Shown: positions 7,262-16,670, numbered from the stretch's first letter. The stretch: DNA of 42,492 bases from an uncultured Bacillota bacterium (GCA_947073765.1 CAMTMZ010000023.1:1-42492), one strand, 5' to 3'. Notes: generated from the sequence alone by a model not told the origin. Made by a program: numbers and translations.

Positions 7262-8032
7262 ATGGACGGACAGAAGAACTGGCAGCCCGTTCTTCCGAAG
7301 GAGGACGGCGAGGTCACCAGCCACCGGGAGCCGGGGGAGGAATTTCTCTTCTACCGCTCGGTGGCGGCGGGGCTCATCGACGCCGTGCAGGAAAACTGCA
7401 GCCGGGGGGCCTTTGAGAACATGGAGGGTGCGGGCAAGCTCTCCGACAACCCGGTCACCAATCTGCGCTACCACTTCGTGGTCACCGCCGCCATGCTCAC
7501 CCGCTTCTGCATGGAGGGCGGGATGCCCATGGAGGAGGCTTTCGGCCTGAGTGACGAATACATCCGCAGGATAGACTGCTGCAACAACATGGCGGAGATT
7601 GTCTACGTTCACGACCAGATGGCTCTGGACTTTGTGTGCCGGATGCGCCACCTGCGGAAGAACATCGCCTCCTCCAAGCAGGTGGCCGAGGCCATCGACT
7701 ACATCTACGTCCACATCATGGACCGGATCACAGTCAACGAGCTGGCCGAGGCCGTCGGCATCTCCCCCACCCACCTGTCCCGCATCTTCAAGCAGGAGAC
7801 GGGCGTCGCTGTCAGCGAGTACATCCGCCAGCGGAAGATCGACATGGCGAAAAATCTCCTCCGGTTCAGCAATTACGACTTTGTGGAGATCGCCGTCATG
7901 CTGTCCTACTCCTCCCAGAGCCACTTCATCCAGCACTTCCGCTCCCAGACGGGGATGACCCCCAAAGCCTACCGGAAACAGAACTATCTGAACAACTGGA
8001 ATGTCAACCGGGAGCCCGCCGGCATTACATAG
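7262..8032 (+). CDS. AraC/XylS-family regulator of the beta-glucan locus
   Basis: 256 residues from ATG 7262, which follows GGGAGGTG; an upstream ATG at 7139 has no such site. The C-terminal ~100 residues hold the two HTH motifs of AraC proteins: VNELAEAVGISPTHLSRIFK and VEIAVMLSYSSQSHFIQHFR, followed by the conserved GMTPKAYRK. The N-terminal ~150 residues do not show the usual cupin-like GKG pattern, so the ligand mode is unclear. It is transcribed away from the transporter operon, with ~235 nt between, and its end overlaps the convergent GH94 gene by 8 nt. It probably activates both flanking operons in response to an imported glucan. Confidence 0.9.
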   Translation: MDGQKNWQPVLPKEDGEVTSHREPGEEFLFYRSVAAGLIDAVQENCSRGAFENMEGAGKLSDNPVTNLRYHFVVTAAMLTRFCMEGGMPMEEAFGLSDEYIRRIDCCNNMAEIVYVHDQMALDFVCRMRHLRKNIASSKQVAEAIDYIYVHIMDRITVNELAEAVGISPTHLSRIFKQETGVAVSEYIRQRKIDMAKNLLRFSNYDFVEIAVMLSYSSQSHFIQHFRSQTGMTPKAYRKQNYLNNWNVNREPAGIT

Positions 8033-10430
8033 TCAGCACGATCTCCGTGGTCTCGGTCAGCAGGGCCTCCGGCACGTAGTCCCCGAGCACTTCCCGGCCG
8101 TTGACCGTGAGCCCCGCGCAGCCCGTCTCCTTCCCGTCGGGATTCTCGATCCGGATATGCAGCTTCTTCCCCCGGAAATCCTTCCAGATCTCCAGCGCCT
8201 TCCACTCCTTGGGGATGGAGGGCGCTATTTTGATGCCTCCCAAATCGGGCCGCATCCCCAGAATGCCCTCCACACAGCCCACCATCACGGTAGAGGCCGT
8301 GCCGGTAAGCCAGTGGACGTGGGACCGGCCGGCGTGGGGGCTGGCCTTCCCCTCGGTGAACTGGCCGTAGCAGTAGGGCTCGATCTTCCGAATTTCCGCC
8401 CGGTCGTTCTGCATGGAGGGGGCGTTCTCCTTGAAGTAGGCAAAGGCCCGGTCCCCGTGGCCCAGCAGCGCCTCCGCCAGGATCAGCCAGCCCTGGGACT
8501 GGGAGAACACCCCGGCGTTCTCCTTCACCCCCGCATTGTAGATCACCGCCAGCGCCCCGTCGAAGGCGTGGGCGTGGTAGGGCGGGTCCATCAAAATCGC
8601 GCCGTAGTCGGTGTTCAGCCGGGCATAGACGTTGTCCATAGCCAGCTCTGCCTGTTTGGGGGCCGCCAGGCCGCTGATGACCGCCCAGCTCTGGGGGTTG
8701 AGCCACAGATTGGCCTCGGGGGCGCTGTGATGGCCAATCACCTCGCCGGCCTGGGTGAAGCCCCGGATAAAGCGGTCCCCGTCCCAGCACAGGTCGTTAA
8801 GCAAAACCCGGAGTTTTTTCTGTTCCCGCTCCAGCCACTGGAGATAGGCGGCATCCTGCTTCTGAGCGGCGAATTCCCGCAGGACGGTAAAGGCGTAGTA
8901 GAACTGGAAGGCCACAAAGGAGGACTCCCCGTTGGCCCCCAGCCGCAGGCAGTCGTTCCAGTCGGCGTGGAGTCCGGCGGGCATCCCGTGGGGGCCCAGG
9001 TGCTTCAGGGAGAAGTCCAGCGCCCGCTTCAGGTGCTCGTAGACGCTACCCTCGTCCCGGTTGGCAAAGGGGATTACCTCGTCCAGAAAGACGGTATTCC
9101 CCGTCTCGGCGATGTATTTGTACACCGTGGGGAACAGCCACAGGGCGTCGTCCGCCCGATAGGCGGGGTGGCCGGTCTCCCGGACATAGGACGCGTCCTC
9201 CGGGGTGTCCTCGTGGCCAGGGCTGTGGGTGAACTTCACCAGAGGCAGGCCGCCCCCGTGGTCCACCTGGGCGGAGAGCATGAAGCGCAGCTTCTCCGCC
9301 GCCCCCTCCGGCTCCAGGTGGATGATCCCCTGGATGTCCTGCACCGTGTCCCGGTAACCGTAGCCGTTGCGCAGGCCGCAGTAGATGAAGGAGGCCGCTC
9401 GGGACCAGGTGAAGGTAATAAAGCTGTTGTAGGCGTTCCAGGTGTTGACCATGGTGTCAAATTCCGCACAGGGGGTCTTCACCCGGAAGCGGGACAGCTT
9501 CCCGTGCCAGTACCGGACCAGCTCGTCCAACTCCTGCCGGCATTTCTTATGAGGATCACAATATTCTTCCAGCAGGACGGCGCTCTCCTGGTGGGGCTTC
9601 TCCCCCAGCAGGAAGGCAATTATCCTGGTCTCCCCCGGCTCCAGGGTCACCACGGCGGACAGCGCCCCGCAGCTGTTGCCGTTGTAGTTGAGCTCGCCCC
9701 CCAGGTCGCCCCGCTCCACACCGACGGGATTGCCGTAGCCCCGGTAGGGGCCGAGAAACTCCGCTCTGTCGCCGCAGAAGGAGGCTACCTCTGCTCCAAC
9801 CAAGCCGAAGAACCGCTCGATCACCGCTTTTTCATCCACATCGCTCTCCTGGGCATCCAGATTGCCGTGAATCTGCTGGCGGATGCGGCTGCCGTCGAAA
9901 AGAGTCCGGGTAATAAACTGGGAATATTGCAGGTTGACCTGGTCCTGCTCATAGTTGCCGTTGTTGGTAAGCTCGGCGTAGCCGGTTAGGGTCAGCTCCC
10001 GCTGCCGGTCGGAGCGGTTGGTCACCGACAGCTGCCAGACCTCGTGCTCCCCCTCCAGGGGCACATAGAACAGTGCCTCGCTGTGAATACCCCGGTAATC
10101 CGCGAGCAACAGGGTGTAGCCCGTCCCGTGGCGGCACTGGCTCTTATAAGTCTCCAGGTCCTTACCTACCGGCTGCCAGGAGGCCGACCAGACGTCTCCG
10201 TCCCCGTTGTCCCGGAGGTAGATGTACCGCCCCGGCTGGTCAAACTGGTTGAAGACATACCGCAGGATACGGCCGTTGGCCCCGGATTTCACAAAGCTGT
10301 ATCCCCCCGCGTTGTTGGAGATCAGTGCGCCGTACTTGGGCGACCCCAGGTAGTTGGCCCAGGGCGCCGGGGTGTCGGGCCGGGTGATGACATACTCCCG
10401 GGCCTGATCATCGAAATATCCGTACTGCAT
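8025..10430 (-). CDS. GH94 phosphorylase, cellobiose-phosphorylase type
   Basis: 801 residues, the usual length of cellobiose phosphorylases. N-terminal beta-sandwich (YGYFDDQAREYVITRPDTP, residues 3-21), linker, then an (alpha/alpha)6 barrel with the general acid Asp490 in HADWNDC (488-494) and GYGYRDTVQD near 357. It would split a beta-1,4 (or related) glucose disaccharide with phosphate to give glucose 1-phosphate and glucose in the cytoplasm, saving ATP. Last gene of the YesL-GH16-GH94-GH94 operon, 12 nt after the second phosphorylase. Overlap with the AraC gene at the 3' end leaves no room for a terminator. The exact disaccharide (cellobiose versus another) is not certain. Confidence 0.9.
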   Translation of the reverse strand: MQYGYFDDQAREYVITRPDTPAPWANYLGSPKYGALISNNAGGYSFVKSGANGRILRYVFNQFDQPGRYIYLRDNGDGDVWSASWQPVGKDLETYKSQCRHGTGYTLLLADYRGIHSEALFYVPLEGEHEVWQLSVTNRSDRQRELTLTGYAELTNNGNYEQDQVNLQYSQFITRTLFDGSRIRQQIHGNLDAQESDVDEKAVIERFFGLVGAEVASFCGDRAEFLGPYRGYGNPVGVERGDLGGELNYNGNSCGALSAVVTLEPGETRIIAFLLGEKPHQESAVLLEEYCDPHKKCRQELDELVRYWHGKLSRFRVKTPCAEFDTMVNTWNAYNSFITFTWSRAASFIYCGLRNGYGYRDTVQDIQGIIHLEPEGAAEKLRFMLSAQVDHGGGLPLVKFTHSPGHEDTPEDASYVRETGHPAYRADDALWLFPTVYKYIAETGNTVFLDEVIPFANRDEGSVYEHLKRALDFSLKHLGPHGMPAGLHADWNDCLRLGANGESSFVAFQFYYAFTVLREFAAQKQDAAYLQWLEREQKKLRVLLNDLCWDGDRFIRGFTQAGEVIGHHSAPEANLWLNPQSWAVISGLAAPKQAELAMDNVYARLNTDYGAILMDPPYHAHAFDGALAVIYNAGVKENAGVFSQSQGWLILAEALLGHGDRAFAYFKENAPSMQNDRAEIRKIEPYCYGQFTEGKASPHAGRSHVHWLTGTASTVMVGCVEGILGMRPDLGGIKIAPSIPKEWKALEIWKDFRGKKLHIRIENPDGKETGCAGLTVNGREVLGDYVPEALLTETTEIVLTM

Positions 10431-10442
10431 TCCATCCGCTCC

Positions 10443-13085
10443 TTACATCAATTCAATCGTGATTGTATTCCCGTCTTTCGGCAGGGTATCTACCACTTCC
10501 CGGCTGAGCACCTTCTTGACAGGGAGGTACTCCCCGAAATCCTTCTCCAACCGGTTGACAATCACCACATGGAAGCTCTTCCCGGCAAAGGAAAAGTCGA
10601 TTGCCGCCTCTCCGGTTTCGTCAAACTGTTCCCGCACCAGCTTGGGCTCGATCACCAGATCGCCCCCCTCGCCGTGTACGCCGAACACCTGAGTGATCAC
10701 CGTCAGCATGTACCAGCTGGCCGCGCCGGTGAGGTAGTGGTACATTCCCCGGCCGTCGGCGTTGAAGTATTCGGGGATACCGGGAAAAATTTTACTGGTG
10801 GGGAAGTCCATCGCCGTCTCCGCCAAGGTCTGGAGGGCCTTGTACCCCTCCCGGACAAAGCCCCTGCGGTAGAGGGCGTTGGCGTACATCACCGTCATGT
10901 GGGAGAACACCGCACCGTTCTCCTTCTCCCCATAGGCAAAACCGAACATCCTGCCCATATCCAGTTTCAGCTCGTGGAAATCCGTGTTCAGCCGGTAGCC
11001 TCCCGCCGCTTTCTTGTAGAGATAGCGGTCCGCACTTCGGACGATTGCCCTCACCTGCTCCGACCTGGCCGTGCCGCTCATAATGGCGAACACCTGCCCG
11101 GTGAGCATCATGCGCACGCCCTGCTCTGTGATCCCCTCCAGGGGCTGGCAGTGGTCGTCGTAGTAGCTGTTGAACCAGCCGTCCTCTCCGTCTTTGATCC
11201 ATTCCTGACGGCGGATGTGCTCCATCAGCCAGCGGGCCTTACCCTCCAGGTCCTCCGCCAGGGCGGTGAGGGGAACCGCGACAGTCTGCCCGCTGACCTC
11301 ATGGATACAACGCCGGGCGTACCCCTCCAGGACCGCTGTCTTGCGGGAGGTATCCTCATAGACCTCCGGGCCAGCCTCCAACAGCTCCTGAAGCTCCGCC
11401 AGCAGCTCGACTTTATCCTGCCGCTCGGCCAGTCGGCGCAGCAGCCCGGCCAAATCTAGGAGGTTCCCCGCGTAGGCACAGGTGAAGGCCACGCTCTCCC
11501 CGTTTTCAGCGGCCATATCCAGGGCGTCGTTCCAGTCGGCCCCCCGGAGGCGGAAGATGTTGTGGGCTCCCACCTCATAGAAGGCGGCCAGGTGCTGAAT
11601 AAGCAGGTGCTCCAGAATGCTGCCGGTGTACACCGCCCCGGACTGGCTCTGCTGCCGGTTCCCGTACTCCTCATTCCAGAGCGGGTCGATTTGCGTGCCC
11701 CGCATGGCCTGGGGGTCTTTGAAGTAGGGGGCGGGTTCCAGGAGAATATCCAGGTCTCCGGTCTGGTCGATATACAGCCTGGTGGTCATCAGCGGCCAGA
11801 GGGCGTGGTCCATCCATACCCGAGCGATGCCGTTGCGGTCGGCGATGAAGTTTCCGTCTCCCGCACCGATGATGGTGGCGTTGGTGCCGTCCACCCGGAC
11901 GCCGCCGAAATTTTTCCGGATCATCTCCCCCACGTTCTGGGGGGCCATGAGCAGCAGGGACAGACAGTCCTGCCACAGGTCCCGCCAGCCCCGGCCTCCC
12001 CGGCCATAGTCGTGGTGGGGGAGGAAGGAACAGCCGTAAATCCGGCGCAGGAAGGGCTGAAAGCTTACCCACCGCATCCAGCGGTCGAAATTGGGGTTGC
12101 CTGTATGGTAGAGGACGTTCACCTGTTCCTGCCAGTGGGCCTTTGTCTCGGCCAAGGCCTGCTCCACCTGCTCCACCGTAGAAAAGGTGGACAGGACCCG
12201 GTCCATCTCCAGCCCGTCCTCTGCAATGCCCAGCAGCAGGATATACACTACACTCTGTCCCGCCTCCAGCGTGACAGCCGGGAATCGGATACCGCCCATG
12301 GCCTCCCGTCCGTCGATCTCGGTCCCGGCGGGGACGCCCTCCGCCCTCTCGTAAACCGCCCGGGGGTGTAGGAATGTGCCGCCCTCGCCAAGGAAGCCCT
12401 CCACCGTGGGGTAAAAGGTCTCGGGAGCTGTTCCGTCCCCGGCGGAACCCAGCACATAGTAGATTTTGTGGTTCTCCCGGTGGCCCTTCTCGTCAAAGGA
12501 CATGGCGGGCTTCACCAGGACCCCATGCTCTGTGGTCCGGGTCCGATGGAGCATGGAGGTCACGTTCCGGTGGTCCCGCACGTTGTCCGCACTCCGTCCG
12601 TAGATGGGGACGGCCGCTACACAGGTCAGCTTCCGGGAAGCGGCCCCGGTATTGGTGATTTTGACCTCCATAATCTCCACATTCTCCCGAACGGGAACAA
12701 AGGAGATAATCTCCGACTGGAGGCCGAAACGCTTGGACTCCCGGCTCACTTTCTGCCACATCAGGCCGGCGATCAAGGTGCTCTCGTCCTGCTCCGGGGT
12801 GAAGCGATCCGCCTCCTGCTCCGCCGACGCCCCCGTGGCCGACCAGCAACCATCCTCCATGACGCACCAGAAATTCCGGGTGCCGCGGCGGCTGTGCAGG
12901 TCCTCCGCGCTCACCGGCTCCAGCAGAAAGGACTCCTGATCCAGTTTGCTGTCGCCCCCCAAGTTAGGAGTAATGGCGCTTTTTAGCCCTGTTTCGCTGG
13001 CCAGGGGGAAATAGAGCCCGCTTACATTTTCCGGGTTATTGAGCGTAAATGTTCCGTTTTCATCCAAAAAACGAATGTTATCCAT
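10443..13085 (-). CDS. GH94 phosphorylase, possibly laminaribiose phosphorylase
   Basis: 880 residues, longer than its GH94 neighbour. Residues ~1-300 are a beta-sandwich region (GLYFPLASETGLKSAITPNL). The barrel follows, with GRGGRGWRDLWQD (~361-373) and the general acid Asp517 in RGADWNDALD (514-523). This length and the RGADWNDA form resemble GH94 laminaribiose phosphorylases, and the gene directly upstream is a beta-1,3-glucanase-like GH16, so cleavage of beta-1,3-linked glucose disaccharides by phosphate is the best guess. It is distinct from the cellobiose-phosphorylase type downstream, so the operon may handle mixed-linkage (1,3;1,4) glucan. Start ATG 13085 follows ACGGAGGTG and overlaps the GH16 end by 8 nt. 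Confidence 0.85.
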   Translation of the reverse strand: MDNIRFLDENGTFTLNNPENVSGLYFPLASETGLKSAITPNLGGDSKLDQESFLLEPVSAEDLHSRRGTRNFWCVMEDGCWSATGASAEQEADRFTPEQDESTLIAGLMWQKVSRESKRFGLQSEIISFVPVRENVEIMEVKITNTGAASRKLTCVAAVPIYGRSADNVRDHRNVTSMLHRTRTTEHGVLVKPAMSFDEKGHRENHKIYYVLGSAGDGTAPETFYPTVEGFLGEGGTFLHPRAVYERAEGVPAGTEIDGREAMGGIRFPAVTLEAGQSVVYILLLGIAEDGLEMDRVLSTFSTVEQVEQALAETKAHWQEQVNVLYHTGNPNFDRWMRWVSFQPFLRRIYGCSFLPHHDYGRGGRGWRDLWQDCLSLLLMAPQNVGEMIRKNFGGVRVDGTNATIIGAGDGNFIADRNGIARVWMDHALWPLMTTRLYIDQTGDLDILLEPAPYFKDPQAMRGTQIDPLWNEEYGNRQQSQSGAVYTGSILEHLLIQHLAAFYEVGAHNIFRLRGADWNDALDMAAENGESVAFTCAYAGNLLDLAGLLRRLAERQDKVELLAELQELLEAGPEVYEDTSRKTAVLEGYARRCIHEVSGQTVAVPLTALAEDLEGKARWLMEHIRRQEWIKDGEDGWFNSYYDDHCQPLEGITEQGVRMMLTGQVFAIMSGTARSEQVRAIVRSADRYLYKKAAGGYRLNTDFHELKLDMGRMFGFAYGEKENGAVFSHMTVMYANALYRRGFVREGYKALQTLAETAMDFPTSKIFPGIPEYFNADGRGMYHYLTGAASWYMLTVITQVFGVHGEGGDLVIEPKLVREQFDETGEAAIDFSFAGKSFHVVIVNRLEKDFGEYLPVKKVLSREVVDTLPKDGNTITIELM

Positions 13086-13881
13086 GTGCCGTCACCTCCG
13101 TTGATGATTGTATTTTCTGATAGACCCGCACATAATCCACCTCAAAAGCGGCGTGCTCAAAGTCTGTGGTCTCGTCCGGATACCCGACCCAGCTTCCTCC
13201 CACGGCCAGATTCAGGATGAGGTACATATCGTGGTCAAAGGGGGCGGGGCAGGGCTTCTTCACACCGTCCGCCCCGGCGGAAAACCACTCCCTTGTCTCA
13301 TAGAAGGACCTACCGTCCACATACCATCGGAGCAGCCCCGGCTCCCAGAGCAGGGAGAAGTTGTGAAATTCCTCGGCAAAATCGCCGTTTTCCAGGGCCA
13401 CCGTCCCCTGGCTCTCCCGGTGGGGCAGGCCGTAGTGGATGGTCCCGTGGTTTTTCCCCGTATGACTTCCCCATATCTCCATGATGTCGATCTCGCCGCA
13501 CTCGGGCCACTGGCCGTAACGGTCCTCGTCGGTAGTCATCAGCCAGAAGGCGGGCAGAAAGCCCTTCCCTCTGGGCACCTTCAGCCGGGCCTCAAACAGG
13601 CCGTAGGTAAAGTCGTACTTGTGCTGGGTGGTGATCCGGCCGGAGGTGTAGGAAATTGTGCCGTTTTCGTGGACCGTTTTCACCGGGCGGATCAGCAATT
13701 TTCCGCCCCTGACGCTGATGCTTTCTGGGGAGTCCACATATTCCTGCAATTCTTCATTGACCCAGCCCGGCTCGTGCAGCTCCACGTTCCAGCGGCTCCG
13801 ATCCAGCTCAGCTCCATCAAAATTGTCCTCAAACACCAGGCGGCAGCCCTCATAGGAAAGCAAATCCTCCACCGTTATCAA
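13078..13881 (-). CDS. Intracellular GH16 endo-beta-glucanase (laminarinase-like)
   Basis: 267 residues starting at a TTG codon (13881-13879) that overlaps the TGA of the YesL gene; AGAGAGG lies upstream. GH16 fold with the catalytic signature GEIDIMEIWG: nucleophile Glu130, Asp132, acid/base Glu135. Other marks are FEDNFDGAELDRSRWN (18-31), YTSGRITTQHKYDFTYGLFEARLK (in the 78-101 region) and the C-terminal VDYVRVYQ. No signal peptide and no carbohydrate-binding module, so unlike most GH16 glucanases it should act in the cytoplasm on imported oligomers, feeding the two phosphorylases. Translationally coupled on both sides. Linkage (beta-1,3 or mixed) is inferred from family and context. Confidence 0.9.
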   Translation of the reverse strand: MITVEDLLSYEGCRLVFEDNFDGAELDRSRWNVELHEPGWVNEELQEYVDSPESISVRGGKLLIRPVKTVHENGTISYTSGRITTQHKYDFTYGLFEARLKVPRGKGFLPAFWLMTTDEDRYGQWPECGEIDIMEIWGSHTGKNHGTIHYGLPHRESQGTVALENGDFAEEFHNFSLLWEPGLLRWYVDGRSFYETREWFSAGADGVKKPCPAPFDHDMYLILNLAVGGSWVGYPDETTDFEHAAFEVDYVRVYQKIQSSTEVTAHG

Positions 13882-14495
13882 CCATCCTCTCTGCTTTCAA
13901 ATATCCGATTCAAATAAAAGGAATTGATCCAGGCCCCTGCCGCGAAGCCGAACAACAGCCAGAAGGCAAATACGACTCCGAGCAGAGCGGGGAACAACAA
14001 GCCAATCAGCAGGGGCAGCAGATTGACCGTGGTCATCAGAACAGTGACGGGCAGATTGGCCAGGGACAGCCGGATTGCGTTGCTCAGATGATGGGAAAAG
14101 GTATTCTCAAAGCGGGCCAGCAGGGGAAACAGGTAAGACAACAGGGCCGTCAAAAATACGGCGAGGATGGCCAGCATAACGAATACCGCCGGCGGCATCA
14201 GCAGCGTCTCGGCATAGAGCACACTGCGCAGGACGGCCAGAAGGGTCACATCCGCAAGGAACAGAATGGTGGCGAAGGACGACGACAGAAAATTTTCCCG
14301 CAACGCCCGGAGAAACCCTTTGACTGGGTCGCAGTCCTGCCCCCGCATCAATTTCAGCGTCATGGAGTAGAGCGCAGTAACAGCGGTTCCCGAAAGGACA
14401 ACGGTGCAGCAGGAAAGAACCAGCGCAATATTCAGAAGCAGCAGATCACAGATCCTTGCGAGAAATCGGATCAGACAACTGTCCGGATGAAACAT
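13878..14495 (-). CDS. YesL/DUF624 family membrane protein
   Basis: 205 residues, strongly hydrophobic with about five membrane segments (e.g. LLLLNIALVLSCCTVVLSGT, FVMLAILAVFLTALLSYLF, LLPLLIGLLFPALLGVVFAF). The opening (IRFLARICDLLLLNIALVLSC) and the SAALYSM-like turn fit DUF624. Such proteins regularly accompany CUT1 sugar transporters in Firmicutes; their function is unknown. First gene of the glucan operon, start ATG 14495 with GGGAGG upstream. The promoter should lie in 14496-14620, where no strong -35/-10 pair stood out. Confidence 0.85.
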   Translation of the reverse strand: MFHPDSCLIRFLARICDLLLLNIALVLSCCTVVLSGTAVTALYSMTLKLMRGQDCDPVKGFLRALRENFLSSSFATILFLADVTLLAVLRSVLYAETLLMPPAVFVMLAILAVFLTALLSYLFPLLARFENTFSHHLSNAIRLSLANLPVTVLMTTVNLLPLLIGLLFPALLGVVFAFWLLFGFAAGAWINSFYLNRIFESREDG

Positions 14496-14625
14496 TTTCG
14501 CCAGCCTCCCTGCAAATCGTTTTATTTATTTTATCTCTAACCGCCTTTGAGGATATATCATTGCCATGACTGAAATATCAAAATGCTTGCAGGCAAACTT
14601 CTGGACCATGAATTATGCCGGGGGG

Positions 14626-14665
14626 ATAATAAAACTCCGTCCGGGCGTCCTTACCGGGCGGAGTT
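14626..14665 (-). terminator. Terminator of the DUF6076-like gene (element 1)
   Basis: Stem AACTCCGTCCGG (14633-14644) with CCGGGCGGAGTT (14654-14665), one G-T pair, followed on the minus strand by TTTTATTAT. It ends the minus-strand gene whose stop is at 14729 and insulates the cargo operon from the chassis. Confidence 0.8.
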
Positions 14666-14728
14666 GAAAGCAATCAACACATTCAAGACAAAAGTCAACA
14701 TCATTAAAGCAAAATAAGGCGATCTTTT

Positions 14729-15697
14729 TCAAGAATCCCTTAACCAGCAACTGAACTCATCCAGCGTGATATTCCCAGCCTCGCACTCCGCTTTTCTCTC
14801 TCTGGCTTTCTCGCTCCAGGCGTAGAACTCGTCCTTCGAAATCTTACCTGCCCTGATCCAGGCAAAGCGCTTCTTGTACTCTCGGCGGTAAATCTTGAAC
14901 ACCTCGTCCTCGCTCTTACTCTTCTCCCAGACCCGGAACGCTCCGATCTCCTTGCAGGTGCGGCCTTTCTCATCAAAGGGACGGTCGCAATACTCGATGC
15001 CGCCGTGGCCCGTCACCGCAAAGAGACGTCCGCAGTTTTTGCACACCCGCATTTTGATCTCCCGCTTCAAGCACTCCCGGAGATGGTAGTCCACTAGATC
15101 ATAAACCGTCTCAGGACATAAAACCTCCGCAAAGGTCTCCTGATACAGCAGCTCGTAGCTCATCCGCTGCGGACGAAAGCAAAACAGTTCTTTCCCCGCC
15201 TGCTCCGCCGCAAGGTAGCAGGCGGTCATTTTTTCATCTACCGATTTCTCGCTGGTGTCCTTGACCCAAATCTGGGTGAGCAAGTCCAGTGCCTGCCGCT
15301 GAAGCGTCAAAAGTCTATCTGGCATCTCGTCCAGATACTCCACCTGCAAAAAGTTCTGCGGAAACTCGTAGCCCATATACCGCGCACGATCCAGGCGAAA
15401 CTTCCAGTCCAAGCGAAGCAGCTCAAAGTAGACATGAACATCCGCCAAATCACAAAAGAGCCTATAGACCCGGTCTGATTCCTCTCTGCTTTTTTCTGAA
15501 ATGACTCTGCGCACTCCGTCAGACAGGCGTCGAAGGGTCGGTCTCATCTGCTCCATGTCCAAGTACAGAAAGGAAATCAGGCTCTCCGGAAACATCGCAT
15601 TCCTCGTAGACATCCAGCGGTCATTCAGCTCTTCCTCCACAAACGCATAAAGCTCCTTGCCGTTTGTGATGCAGGTCTTGAATTGATAGTTAAGCAT
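14729..15697 (-). CDS. DUF6076-like zinc-ribbon protein (element 1)
   Basis: 322 residues from ATG 15697 (GGGAGGAG upstream; a longer frame to 15766 lacks one). The N-terminal ~200 residues are helical and not recognisable. A C-terminal zinc-ribbon-like region reads CKNCGRLFAVTG-x5-YC...CKEIGAFRVW, followed by a basic helical tail. This layout fits the DUF6076 family as I recall it. A homologue of the same layout is at 30794-31840 in element 2, but the two have diverged far more than the rest of the chassis. Divergent from the xis-like gene, 168 nt apart. DNA- or RNA-binding regulator of the element is a guess. Confidence 0.65.
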   Translation of the reverse strand: MLNYQFKTCITNGKELYAFVEEELNDRWMSTRNAMFPESLISFLYLDMEQMRPTLRRLSDGVRRVISEKSREESDRVYRLFCDLADVHVYFELLRLDWKFRLDRARYMGYEFPQNFLQVEYLDEMPDRLLTLQRQALDLLTQIWVKDTSEKSVDEKMTACYLAAEQAGKELFCFRPQRMSYELLYQETFAEVLCPETVYDLVDYHLRECLKREIKMRVCKNCGRLFAVTGHGGIEYCDRPFDEKGRTCKEIGAFRVWEKSKSEDEVFKIYRREYKKRFAWIRAGKISKDEFYAWSEKARERKAECEAGNITLDEFSCWLRDS

Positions 15698-15865
15698 AAC
15701 GGCTCCTCCCGTCTTAGACATAATTATATTTATTTTCAGATAGGACTTTACAAGTGATTGACGCAATGTTACACTACAAGCAAGAAGGACATATCGCCCG
15801 CCTGTTTTTATTCAGTCTACATCGTACCCGTTAGAAAGTCAAGTAAAGTTTGAAGGAGGATCAAA

Positions 15866-16078
15866 ATGAAAGAGTCGGTCTACAAGACCTATGAGGAACT
15901 GCCGCTGTTCCTCAACGCAGAGGTGGTTGCAAAGGTGCTGGGCATTGCGCCGTCCAGCAGTTACGAACTCATGCACGAAGTCGACTTCCCTGTACTGAAA
16001 GTCGGCAGCAGAATGGTGGTCCCCAAGGAGAAATTCATCCAGTGGGTAGAAGATCACACTCAAGGAGGTACACAGTGA
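15866..16078 (+). CDS. Excisionase-type helix-turn-helix protein (element 1)
   Basis: 70 residues with a winged HTH of the MerR/Xis kind: FLNAEVVAKVLGIAPSSSYE (helices), then FPVLKVGSRMVVPKEKFIQW (wing and last helix). Size and fold match recombination-directionality factors of Tn916-type elements, which bend the ends to favour excision. RBS GGAGG at 15857-15861. It overlaps the HTH_36 gene by 3 nt (GTGA). The region from here to the integrase is the part conserved between elements 1 and 2. Confidence 0.8.
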   Translation: MKESVYKTYEELPLFLNAEVVAKVLGIAPSSSYELMHEVDFPVLKVGSRMVVPKEKFIQWVEDHTQGGTQ

Positions 16079-16464
16079 GTAAGACGGGCAAAAACTATTT
16101 CCCCACCCCCAACGAAATTTTTTCTCTGGGATTATCCCCCGGTGAGTTTGCGGTGTACTCCTACCTGCTCCGCTGTGCAAATCGGCGCACCCGTCAGTGC
16201 TGGCCCAGCTACAAAACCATTGGTGCAGCAACTCAGTTGAGCGTCAATACGGTGCGCAAGCACGTCTGCGCTCTCGCTGACAAAGGGCTCATCAGCACAG
16301 AGGACACCATCGTATTCACCAGGACCGGTCTCAAGCACAACGGCAGCCTGCTCTACACCATCCGTCCATTCCATGAGGTGCTGGATGCGCATCAGCAGAA
16401 CGAACTGCGCCGACTGGAGGTACAAACAGCAAGATGGAAGTATGCAAAAACTGCGTCGCTGTAA
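16075..16464 (+). CDS. HTH_36 winged-helix protein, possible replication initiator-like (element 1)
   Basis: 129 residues from GTG 16075, which overlaps the xis stop and has AAGGAGGT 6 nt upstream; the in-frame ATG at 16042 lies inside xis. The core is a winged helix: SPGEFAVYSYLLRCANRRTR, CWPSYKTIGAATQLSVNTVR, then KHVCALADKGLI. This is the HTH_36 layout found in plasmid and ICE replication or regulatory proteins. The last codons and stop coincide with a copy of the recurring CGCTGTAAACAA motif (16451-16471). Role in transient replication or regulation is inferred. Confidence 0.75.
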   Translation: MSKTGKNYFPTPNEIFSLGLSPGEFAVYSYLLRCANRRTRQCWPSYKTIGAATQLSVNTVRKHVCALADKGLISTEDTIVFTRTGLKHNGSLLYTIRPFHEVLDAHQQNELRRLEVQTARWKYAKTASL

Positions 16465-16670
16465 ACAAGAGAAACCCCTCCGTGACGGCCTGTGGATCGC
16501 TGTGGATGCAGAACGCAGTCGTGTCCAAAAACGGCAAACGGAATATGACCACCGTCACCCCAGAGCGGCCCTGTGTGCCCTGGCTCCTGCTCGGGCAACA
16601 TCTGACCCAGCCCCACACACGCGGCGAGCTGTGCGCCCGTTGGGAGGTGCAAGGCGAGCGATGAGAGGGA

